Of a stretch of DNA of 64,000 nucleotides, positions 9,301-15,799 are shown one piece after another; the first letter of the stretch is position 1, and every line of letters starts with the position of its first letter. A program made the translations under genes and the position numbers. The notes beneath the pieces were generated by a model. The model was not told where the DNA came from and searched no databases. It worked only from the letters and a program-made list of their open reading frames with translations. The DNA comes from an uncultured Acetatifactor sp. (GTDB lineage Bacteria > Bacillota > Clostridia > Lachnospirales > Lachnospiraceae), in the NCBI GenBank assembly GCA_910586775.1, contig CAJUJN010000009.1, positions 23,165 to 87,164 on the forward strand, given 5' to 3'.

Positions 9301-12033
9301 AAAGGTGGTGCTGCCGCTCTCCACCTTGCTGCCCTCCAGCAGCTCCGTGCCGTCCTCCGCAAAGTGGATGACCGTGATGGGCTTGCCCTCTGCCAGGCCG
9401 TCCTCGTTGAGGAACTGAATGGTGATGGTGACCGGGCTCTCAGGCTCCACTTCCTGGCCATTTACATAGAAGCCGATCTTCAGCAAAGCCCGCATGGTGG
9501 CCATGTCGTCTCCCAGGGCTTCCTGGTACTCCGCCTGGCGCTTCGCGTAGTGCTCGCCGTTGCTCTCCTCTGTAATCTGCTCCGCAAGCAGCTCGGCCTC
9601 CTCCGGGATATTGGCATCCCGGTTATAGACAGCCGTGATGATGAAGCTTTCGTTTTCGAAGGTCTTGGTGACGGACTGGCCGGATACCTTGCAGTCCTCG
9701 CTGTGGACATGCTCCAGGACTTCCGTCACTCCGCAGGTCGGCACGCCATCCGCGTCATAGCATTCCTCGGTATGGGTATGGAGCTCAATCTCCTCCTTGC
9801 CGCAGGAAGGCTCTTCTCCCTCTGCCGCCCCTTCCGGGTAGCACTCTTCGCTATGGACATGGGCCTCTCTCTCCGGCAGCGGGCATATCTTCTTTCCTTC
9901 TACATTGTAGCATTCGTCTGTATGGGTATGGACTGCAAAGTCGGCTTTCCCACAGGTCAGGTTCCCGGCTTCGTCATAGCAGTCCTCGTCATGCTGGTGA
10001 ATCAGCTCATTGCAGTAAAGCGCATCCAGGGCGGAACCATTCTTGTTATAGCCGCAGATCAGATTCCCCTCCGCATCGTAGCAGTCCTCGTCATGCTCAT
10101 GTATCTCTGCCGCATAGCCGCAGATTACATTGCCCTCTTCATCATAGCAACTCTCATTATGCACATGGGTGGCCGTCTCATAACCGCAAATCAGGTTCCC
10201 CTCTTCGTCATAGCAGTCCTCGGTATGGGGATGGGCCGCTGCCTCATAGCCGCAGACCAGGTTCCCCTCTGCATCGTAGCAGTTCTCCTCGTGCACATGG
10301 CTCGCCGTCTCATATCCACAGATCAGATTCCCCTCTGCATCGTAGCAGCTATCTTCGTGCACATGCTTCGCTGTCTCATAGCCGCAGATTAGATTCCCCT
10401 CTTCATCATAGCAGCTGTCCTCATGCACATGAACCTCTGTCTCATAACCGCAGATCAGGTTCCCCTCCGCGTCATAGCAGCTATCCTCATGCACATGGCT
10501 CGCCGCCTCATACCCGCAGATTACATTCCCCTCTGCATCGTAGCAGCTGTCCTCATGCACATGGGTGGCCGTCTCATAGCCGCACTGCAGGTTCCCCTCG
10601 GCATCATAGCAACTCTCGTCATGAGGGTGCTCCGCCGTCTCATAGCCGCAGATCAGCTTCTTTTCTTCATCATAGCACTTATCTTCATGTACATGCACCG
10701 CCGTCCCATAGCCACAGATCAGCTTCCCGGTGTCGTCATAGCACTGGGGCATATGGACGTGGGTGGCATCATGGCCGCAGATCAGGTTGCCCTCTTCATC
10801 GTAGCAGCCATCCTCGTGGATATGGAGCGTCGCTCCGTTCTCCAGCGCCGCCACTTCTTCCGGAGTCAGCTCTACCGTCTTGAAGCAGCTGTCTTCGCCC
10901 TCTGTATGCACATGGATGTGTTCTTCCAGCTGGAGCAGCCCGCAGGATACCCTGCTGCCCTCTATCAGCTTGCCCTCTTCGTCAAAGCATTCCTCGCTGT
11001 AGCAGCTGTCGTCATGTGTGTGGAGCTCCAGCTCCCCGCAGACCAGCGTGGTGACTTCCTCGTAGCACTCCTCGGTATGGATATGGCCTTCGCCGGTCTC
11101 GTCGCATTCCTCCAGAGACTCGCTGCCCTCCGCCGCAGGCGCTTCCCCGCTCCCCTGGGGCTGAGCCGGTGCGGCAGGAACCTGGGCGTAACAGGATTCT
11201 ATATGTTCATGCTCCTCCAGAGCACATACCAGATTCTGGGCATGGCAGCCCTCCGCGTGGGTGTGCTCCTCTTTTCCGCAGGTCATTTCCTGTGTATAGC
11301 AGCCATCCTGGTGTGCATGCTCCTCCAGAGTACACGTCATGTTCCCTTCTTCGTCTGTGCAGCCCTCTCCATGAACATGCTCTGCCACGGTGCAGGCAAG
11401 GGTCTGGGTGGCGCAGCCTTCCCCATGGGTATGCTCTTCCGCGAATTCGCAGACGATTGCGTCTTCATAGCAACCATCTCCGTGGGTATGTGGCTCCTTG
11501 CCGCAGACCGGGCCTTCCGGCACTGTAGGCGTCACAGGGGCTTCGTCTCCGGCAGGCGCTTCCGGAGTCCCCTCGGCAGGATTCTCTCCCTCCGCAGGGG
11601 TCTCCTCCCCGGCGGAGTCCTCTGTCTCTTCCGGTGTCTCCTCCAGCTCGCAGACCAGGACCTTCTCCGTGAGGTAGCACTCTTCCGTGTGCTCATGCTT
11701 TTCATGCTCTTCCAGAGCGCAGACCAGATTGCCCTTCGCGTCATAGCAGGCATCGTTGTGCGTATGGATGGCATAAAGCGCATAGCCGCAGACAGGCTCT
11801 GTCCCCAGGTTCCCGTTCTCGTCCCTGTCGTAGCATTCTTCTGTATGCTCGTGCACTTTGTATTGGCAGTCCAGCACTTCCACCTGGTGGGTCATGGCCT
11901 GGCCATACAGCTTCAGAGCCGTGACCGTACCGAAAGTCACTACCACAGCCAGGCACAGGAAAACAACCATCTGGCGTCTATACTGTTTGTTTTTCTCCAA
12001 AAGCTTCGCCGCCTGTGCTAAAAAATCTTTCAT
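6331..12033 (-). CDS. Giant LPXTG surface protein with His/Cys repeats and fibro-slime domain
   Basis: About 1900 residues. The ATG at 12033 has AAGGAG upstream; the frame extends to a TTG at 12054, which lacks support. Residues about 20-43 form a membrane/signal segment (VVFLCLAVVVTFGTVTAL). Residues about 61-782 carry roughly 29 units of the form HxHxxxCY...(I/V)CGYE. Then come a beta-rich module (SVTKTFENESFIITAVY), an acidic Glu/Asp-rich stretch, a fibro-slime-type domain near residues 1600-1670 (YLFYGDDDMWVFLDG, CDIGGVHSSVGEYVN), and a CnaB-like domain (GELRIQKKVNG). It ends in the sorting signal FALPETGG, a hydrophobic helix and KKKFRERRG. It is probably the tip adhesin or matrix component displayed by the class C sortase. 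Ligand unknown. Confidence 0.9.
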   Translation of the reverse strand: MKDFLAQAAKLLEKNKQYRRQMVVFLCLAVVVTFGTVTALKLYGQAMTHQVEVLDCQYKVHEHTEECYDRDENGNLGTEPVCGYALYAIHTHNDACYDAKGNLVCALEEHEKHEHTEECYLTEKVLVCELEETPEETEDSAGEETPAEGENPAEGTPEAPAGDEAPVTPTVPEGPVCGKEPHTHGDGCYEDAIVCEFAEEHTHGEGCATQTLACTVAEHVHGEGCTDEEGNMTCTLEEHAHQDGCYTQEMTCGKEEHTHAEGCHAQNLVCALEEHEHIESCYAQVPAAPAQPQGSGEAPAAEGSESLEECDETGEGHIHTEECYEEVTTLVCGELELHTHDDSCYSEECFDEEGKLIEGSRVSCGLLQLEEHIHVHTEGEDSCFKTVELTPEEVAALENGATLHIHEDGCYDEEGNLICGHDATHVHMPQCYDDTGKLICGYGTAVHVHEDKCYDEEKKLICGYETAEHPHDESCYDAEGNLQCGYETATHVHEDSCYDAEGNVICGYEAASHVHEDSCYDAEGNLICGYETEVHVHEDSCYDEEGNLICGYETAKHVHEDSCYDAEGNLICGYETASHVHEENCYDAEGNLVCGYEAAAHPHTEDCYDEEGNLICGYETATHVHNESCYDEEGNVICGYAAEIHEHDEDCYDAEGNLICGYNKNGSALDALYCNELIHQHDEDCYDEAGNLTCGKADFAVHTHTDECYNVEGKKICPLPEREAHVHSEECYPEGAAEGEEPSCGKEEIELHTHTEECYDADGVPTCGVTEVLEHVHSEDCKVSGQSVTKTFENESFIITAVYNRDANIPEEAELLAEQITEESNGEHYAKRQAEYQEALGDDMATMRALLKIGFYVNGQEVEPESPVTITIQFLNEDGLAEGKPITVIHFAEDGTELLEGSKVESGSTTFEMESFSEIAVGYGVENVRVPVDAELKYETDEFEVTFRIEGEVNVPVGDMEPEEEPGAEGETAVPDSPAESEAEESGTGDDAVDEEAEAGTDDAESAELPEGSESGEAEDSGDVEADVMTSENGVSVIIENSDLEKELEFRVDPLDENAEEYAKAAAAVYADGTEGADELDDQLFLQVLSYKMLYDGKKLDLSDCTVTAEVKPSEALVEYAETAVDPMTLDLDGEEQIADGVEVKPEVVITAVELGEDAAEGEIADAMVVDYEAMAAPMLLTLRNEDGTVAIVGTSQANPKFTVEFYAEIDVLADAKENNTITVIDTAKRDADGNLTSAGKGGNLPINGTEQNKTPNKKLNIKVASDGTVEMEKKLTEVYSSGSYDYISAPGLVYFNKIAKNDNYVLKEITVQRKGSGVWETYSCENGKEWHFTNKQQTKDEYPNEFILITSDATIRLVHTVKTDTVKNGANFYDYDVSNGNLYKAANAIEANLVNRGNAKTHDSGALWYMYTNRQGINSNSPDQTFGFGNSEGLMKTTMGDIVGNMANSLNAAYGSPTFGLVTGLKDGKIQYAGNVKAPNLFNDGSAKGKSEYVGDLIFSQSGDTYTLTGVEVKEKGNIVSSQYGVDKFKRQRPNWNNTYYFAGNDFYPLDGVSSAGTAGHDLMFGKPNGKNASGGDIITTLSSFSSASDTLGAPVSDDGKNHNHYFGMHYTVEFDLVEDYVGPLEYLFYGDDDMWVFLDGPGYTGKLICDIGGVHSSVGEYVNLWDYIEKETEGHYKLTFFYTERGASGSTCWMQFTLPSVSFATTEQDTGELRIQKKVNGSTDAGTGEETNEVFGFEIQFSDASGNSLKDDYSYTKFDANNNVVGNDILIWNNAKFTLKKGEYIVIKYLPHGSHYTIKEVGPVTNISGEQGEGLQWEESSSNPYLPETSGGNGNGSGVVTGTISKNSQVEIEYNNVLKFALPETGGSGTILYTMAGGIALLFGAGFLYKKKFRERRG
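9690..11853 (-). repeat. In-frame His-x-His-x3-Cys repeat array
   Basis: About 29 repeats inside the giant surface gene. The central block, 10,043-10,824, holds 12 nearly identical 66-bp units encoding HVHEDSCYDAEGNLICGYET plus two residues. Flanking units are more diverged and of variable length (18-35 residues). Each unit supplies two His and two Cys. The near identity of central units at the DNA level implies recent amplification and possible length variation between strains. Confidence 0.95.
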
Positions 12034-12064
12034 AATGCCGTCTCCTTCCTTCAACCGGTATTTA

Positions 12065-12649
12065 TCACTTCACGACTCCGAATCCTTCCAGTGGCCAGAC
12101 CCGAATCAGTATCTTTCCGATTACCATGTCATTGCTGACACATCCTACCGCCGTATTGCGGCTGTCAATGCTTGTGGCTCTGTGGTCTCCCATCACAAAG
12201 CATCTTCCGTCCGGCACCTGGTAGGGTAATGTAATATTGCAGTCCCCCAGGGCTTTGTCGGTTACATAGGGCTCATCCAGCAGTTCATCGTTCACGTAGA
12301 CGTTCCCGTCCTTGTCGATGTCCACCCAATCCCCGGCGGCGGCGATGACCCGCTTCACCAGGATGTTGTTGTTATAATAAAAAGCGATGATGTCGCCTGT
12401 CTCATACCCCGAACTGTTCAGCGCCACCACGATATCCTCATCCTGCAGGGAATCCGTCATGGAAGTACCGCTGATCTGCAGAACCGGTAACAGCAATACC
12501 GCAATCAGCACCGCCACCGCCGCCACTACTACCAGGGAGAACGCGGTGCTTCTGAGGACGTTGCCGTATTTCTTCCTGTACCGTTCCCGCTCCAGCTCCG
12601 CCTCCAACAGTTCCAGCTCCGGCAGCTCTCTTTTATTCTCCTCACTCAT
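12065..12649 (-). CDS. lepB: Type I signal peptidase (Ser/Lys)
   Basis: A 194-residue membrane peptidase that removes signal peptides from exported proteins. The ATG at 12649 (MSEENKREL) is preferred to a TTG at 12655; GAGGG lies upstream. A charged cytoplasmic start is followed by one membrane helix at about residues 33-55 (FSLVVVAAVAVLIAVLLL). The catalytic Ser is in ISGTSMTDSL and the general-base Lys in ILVKRVIA. The conserved boxes GDIIAF and VMGDHRATSIDSR are present. The lysine makes it a bacterial P-type enzyme rather than the Ser/His SipW type, although two substrates in the operon have SipW-like signal regions. It sits 31 bp upstream of the giant surface gene and is probably dedicated to this locus. 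Confidence 0.93.
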   Translation of the reverse strand: MSEENKRELPELELLEAELERERYRKKYGNVLRSTAFSLVVVAAVAVLIAVLLLPVLQISGTSMTDSLQDEDIVVALNSSGYETGDIIAFYYNNNILVKRVIAAAGDWVDIDKDGNVYVNDELLDEPYVTDKALGDCNITLPYQVPDGRCFVMGDHRATSIDSRNTAVGCVSNDMVIGKILIRVWPLEGFGVVK

Positions 12650-12705
12650 GTGCAACCCTCTGTATCATCCAATTTTCCGCAGGGCCTCTTTCATCCCCTG
12701 CGCCT

Positions 12706-13269
12706 TCATATCAATGCTTTCAGCCTGGCGAGGAGTTCTGCCGGAAGACCGCTCTCCTTCATTTCCTTCCATGTATTGGAGCGGAGCCTCTCCGTGTATG
12801 CCTCAAGCTTTTCTATTTTCTCATCCCGCTGTTCGAGTTGCTCCCGTAGCTTCCCAATCTGGGCATCCTTCTCGTCCAGCTTCCCTTTCAGCCTGCCGAA
12901 TGTCTCTTCCGCCGCAGCCGCGTCCGCCTCCAGCTTCCTGTCTTTCTCATCCAGGCGGCTCTTCAGCTTCTCTATCAGGGCATCCTTCTCATCTAACTCG
13001 CTTTTAAGGCGATTCAGCTGTTCCTCCGCGCCGGAAGCCGCATTCTCCAACTCTGCGTCTTTTTCGTCCAGACGCCCTTTCAGCTTCTCTATCAATCCGT
13101 CTTTCTCATCCAGCTTCGCCTTGATGCGCTCATTGCTTTCCGTGGCCGCGGCCAACTCTTCTTCTCTCTCTTTCAGGGCTGTATTTAATCTCGCCGTCTC
13201 CCTGCTCTGCTCTACCAGCAGTTCCAGGAGGTCATGCCGACGTAATTTTCTTAATTCTTTTTCCGTCAT
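12706..13269 (-). CDS. Coiled-coil protein with DEKD heptad repeats
   Basis: A 187-residue soluble protein without signal peptide or membrane helix. It opens with MTEKELRKLRRHDLLELLVEQ, a compact helical head, then becomes almost continuous coiled coil (residues about 25-165) with a recurring block LDEKDALIEKLKSRLDEKD. It closes with WKEMKESGLPAELLARLKAL. Proteins with the same head, MTEKELRKL..DLLELL, are known to me only as hypothetical proteins of Lachnospiraceae surface loci. Its place between the regulator genes and the signal peptidase suggests a cytoplasmic scaffold or spacer for assembly of the exported fibre, which is inference. Confidence 0.8.
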   Translation of the reverse strand: MTEKELRKLRRHDLLELLVEQSRETARLNTALKEREEELAAATESNERIKAKLDEKDGLIEKLKGRLDEKDAELENAASGAEEQLNRLKSELDEKDALIEKLKSRLDEKDRKLEADAAAAEETFGRLKGKLDEKDAQIGKLREQLEQRDEKIEKLEAYTERLRSNTWKEMKESGLPAELLARLKALI

Positions 13270-13305
13270 GTCATAAGCCTCATTTCCGGAATTTCATTAT
13301 TCTAT

Positions 13306-13683
13306 CTATTCTCCAAGGATTTCATCCAGCAGCTGTATCAATTCGATAGCGCTGTGAAATACCATTTCCTGATTCTCCGACTGCCAGATCAGCCTGCCCT
13401 GCCAGGTGTAATGCTCACGAAAGAGGATCTGTACCCGGAAGACTGTATCCGTCTCTTTACCGCCGTACTGAACGGGTACCAACGGCAGGGATGGATTCGG
13501 GCAGCCCTCCATGTCTATCAGACTGTCCAGAAGCAGAATCATCTGCGACAGGCTCTGAATCTGCTGCCGGCCTGCCAGTCTCGGGTGCTGCAGGTAGCCG
13601 TCCATAATGCCGTTATGATAATTGTGTACTGTAACCACCGCTTCACGGCTCTGACAGGGAAACATTTTTTCCCGGAGCATCAT
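13306..13683 (-). CDS. Small protein, paralogue of the operon's first gene
   Basis: A 125-residue soluble protein of unrecognised family. Its C-terminal half (VFRVQILFREHYTWQGRLIW, then FHSAIELIQLLDEIL) aligns with the end of the 183-residue protein at 15026-15577 (FIIRVQYRQHSSWQGEIVW, then FESVLELIRLIDKAL). Shared features are a hydrophobic strand, an R-x2-3-WQG turn and an amphipathic Leu-rich helix. No catalytic motif is obvious. The two copies flank the SARP-type regulator, so they may bind it or each other. Start ATG is at 13683 or the adjacent 13680. Confidence 0.72.
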   Translation of the reverse strand: MMLREKMFPCQSREAVVTVHNYHNGIMDGYLQHPRLAGRQQIQSLSQMILLLDSLIDMEGCPNPSLPLVPVQYGGKETDTVFRVQILFREHYTWQGRLIWQSENQEMVFHSAIELIQLLDEILGE

Positions 13684-13783
13684 TGCATAGCCACCCCTTT
13701 CTCTCGTTTACATTACTCACTATAACAGTCTGAGGTCATCATCCGGTTATTTTCCGCAGATTCCCGACAGCTATTTTCTTCAT

Positions 13784-14965
13784 CTAGCCTTTCGCCTGTA
13801 CCCTGTCCGGCTCCAGTGAAGATACCCTGAAGGATATGCAGGCTTTGGAATGGGAATATACCTTATGAAATGTGCGGTCCAGTCTGTCCATTACCGCCCA
13901 GGCATTCTCCACGCTGGCTCCCGTAAGCATCAGTATGTAGGAGCCGGCATCCAGCCTGGCCACCGGGTCCCCCGTCCTTAAGCCCTCCAACAGTATCCGC
14001 TCCAACCGTCTGGCATCCGTGGTGGGCGTCACTTTATTTCCCAGGCTGACCACAGCCAGGGAGGATTCCGCTCCTGAGCGCGCCAGATGTCTTCTCTCCA
14101 GGGCTACGATGCTCTGAAATACGCCGAAGGTACAGAAGAAAGCCCTGGTCTCCAGTCTGCCCTCCGCAACCAGTTCCAGGATATCCCGGCTGTTCACATT
14201 GTTCTGGCACATGCTGTCCGCCAGGACGTGAATCTGCTCCACCTGCTCCGAGGGTTCAATCTCGAACTCCTGCCACAGCTGTTCCCGGAAGGACTGATAC
14301 ACCTGACCTGCCCGCTCCGGATGCCCCATGGAAATCAGCGTCTGCATCTGATATATGATAAAGGTATCCGCACCGAAATCCACCGTGCATGCCTGTTCAC
14401 AGATGTTGATCATCTCTGCCCATCTCTCCTGCTTCTGCAGCAGCGGCAGAACCATCTTGCAGACATCCATAAACAACGTCTGGTAATATCTTCTCATGGA
14501 AACAGCCCAGTCACTGTCATTTCCCAGGAGAAAATCTCCTTTATACAGCGCAATCGCATCCATCAGCTTATCAAGATAAGCCTCCCCCGAATGCTTTCCG
14601 GCTTCCAGGCAGGCCTGCTCAAACTGCTCCGAGTCCAACTCCAGTCGGACTTCCGGGTTCCATGCATAGCATCCCGGCAAGGTAACCAACAGATTCTCCT
14701 GATCCGGGAACATGACTTTCAAAATATTCCTGACCTTATATATCATGTTTTTCAGGGAATTGGCAGGGTCACTGCTCCGGTCCGCCCAGAACTGCCCAAT
14801 CAACTCCTCCGATGCGATATTTCTCGCATGATTTACAATCAGATACTGCAGGAAAGACATTGCCTTCCTGCCGGCTGTAGCATTTTTTCCGTTTCCTTCT
14901 CCCCTGGCTTCCCTGCAGGAAAAAGCCCCCAGCAATTCAAAATGTATGGCTCTCGTTTCTTCCAT
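13784..14965 (-). CDS. SARP/BTAD-type transcriptional regulator
   Basis: A 393-residue regulator. Residues 1-100 form an OmpR-like winged-helix domain (IHFELLGAFSCRE, GRKAMSFLQYLIVNH, ANSLKNMIYKVRNIL, LPGCYAW). Residues about 105-255 form a bacterial transcriptional activation (BTAD) helical domain (LYKGDFLLGNDSDW, RYYQTLF, ACTVDFGAD). The last 130 residues (FCTFGVFQSIVALERR ... LRTGDPVARLDAGSYIL ... DRLDRTFHKV) look like a nucleotide-cyclase/GGDEF-type fold without the signature residues, perhaps a sensing domain. It is encoded second in the surface operon, so it would be co-expressed with its presumed targets and switched with them. Confidence 0.85.
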   Translation of the reverse strand: MEETRAIHFELLGAFSCREARGEGNGKNATAGRKAMSFLQYLIVNHARNIASEELIGQFWADRSSDPANSLKNMIYKVRNILKVMFPDQENLLVTLPGCYAWNPEVRLELDSEQFEQACLEAGKHSGEAYLDKLMDAIALYKGDFLLGNDSDWAVSMRRYYQTLFMDVCKMVLPLLQKQERWAEMINICEQACTVDFGADTFIIYQMQTLISMGHPERAGQVYQSFREQLWQEFEIEPSEQVEQIHVLADSMCQNNVNSRDILELVAEGRLETRAFFCTFGVFQSIVALERRHLARSGAESSLAVVSLGNKVTPTTDARRLERILLEGLRTGDPVARLDAGSYILMLTGASVENAWAVMDRLDRTFHKVYSHSKACISFRVSSLEPDRVQAKG

Positions 14966-15025
14966 TCCGCTTATCCGCTGCCCGAAACGGCTGCATCCCT
15001 GTCCGGACTGCCTCCCCCTTACTCT

Positions 15026-15577
15026 CTAATCCCCGCTTGCCGCCAGGGCACTCTCTGTCTCCTCCAACGCTTTGTCAATCAGCCGTATCAGTTCCAGAAC
15101 ACTCTCAAAACATCTTCTCCTGCCTCCGTCCACCCAGACAATCTCTCCCTGCCAGCTGGAATGCTGGCGGTACTGTACGCGGATAATAAATGTGGCATCC
15201 CGCCCCCTGTGGCCGAGCACCTCATTGAAGGTCTCTCCTGCACGGACGCTCTTCCATTCTCCCGCCGGAATCCCCGACGGCCTGTGTCTGTCCGCAGTAT
15301 GGCGATGCCTTTTCGTACTGTCCGTCTCCACGACCGGGCCGTCCGCCTGTATGCCGTCATTCCGGAAGCTGCGTGTCTCCGTTGACGCATAGGGGTACTG
15401 GAGGACATCGTACAACTCCTCCATCCTCTCCAGTGCTTCGTACAGTGAGGAGAACAGGAACGGCTCCCCCGCATACTGGCTCCACAGCTTTCCGCATTGC
15501 CGCTCCGCATCGTAAGAATCAATGCATAGATTCACGATGTTGCGGCTATAGTAGATTCTTCCCGGCTTCTCCTCCAT
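15026..15577 (-). CDS. First gene of surface operon, small protein paralogous to 13306-13683
   Basis: A 183-residue soluble protein, family not recognised. The ATG at 15577 has GGAGGGAG just upstream. The N-terminal half (GRIYYSRNIVNLCIDSYDAE ... LYEALERMEELYD) is unique to this copy; a charged linker rich in Arg/His follows. The C-terminal 50 residues (FIIRVQYRQHSSWQGEIVW, LELIRLIDKAL) match the protein at 13306. It is the first gene downstream of the outward promoter of the invertible segment, with a leader of about 85 nt that includes the left inverted repeat. Confidence 0.78.
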   Translation of the reverse strand: MEEKPGRIYYSRNIVNLCIDSYDAERQCGKLWSQYAGEPFLFSSLYEALERMEELYDVLQYPYASTETRSFRNDGIQADGPVVETDSTKRHRHTADRHRPSGIPAGEWKSVRAGETFNEVLGHRGRDATFIIRVQYRQHSSWQGEIVWVDGGRRRCFESVLELIRLIDKALEETESALAASGD

Positions 15578-15609
15578 ACTCTCCCTCCTCCGGCATCAGA
15601 AAACCGGCC

Positions 15610-15638
15610 AAATGACGCAAATGAATATACTTTGCGTC
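15610..15638 (-). repeat. Left inverted repeat, candidate recombination site
   Basis: Dyad GACGCAAA (15614-15621), 9-bp spacer TGAATATAC, TTTGCGTC (15631-15638). Its reverse complement matches 17001-17029 at 27 of 29 positions. Dyad arms around a short asymmetric spacer are the usual form of a tyrosine-recombinase core site; the spacer sets orientation, opposite to that of the right site. Confidence 0.88.
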
Positions 15639-15668
15639 CTTATTTATATCGGACGATTTCTCCTGTAT

Positions 15669-15697
15669 ATTATACTCGATTTTAGGCTGTTTTGCAA
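15669..15697 (-). promoter_or_regulatory. Outward promoter of the invertible segment, drives the surface operon
   Basis: On the minus strand, TTGCAA (15692-15697), 17-bp spacer, TATAAT (15669-15674). It is a near-consensus vegetative promoter. Transcription would start near 15,662, cross the left inverted repeat and enter the gene starting at 15577. It lies wholly inside the repeats, so inversion would disconnect it from the operon. Confidence 0.82.
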
Positions 15698-15799
15698 CAC
15701 AAAATCAAATTGGCAACCGGAAAATGCTTTTTGGGGACTGGTGGAAAGAGATGCTTCTTCTGTAAACTAAGAGCTATAACAAAAGAGGAGGTGCCGCAT

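Noticed and set aside
10043..10824. Regular 66-bp repeats that could be taken for a CRISPR array
   Set aside because: The repeats are contiguous, in frame and coding, with no unique spacers; no cas genes nearby.
9364..12021. Long plus-strand open frames (up to about 530 codons) opposite the giant surface gene
   Set aside because: They are antisense images of the His/Cys repeats; repetitive codons exclude stops on the other strand. No ribosome sites or family resemblance.
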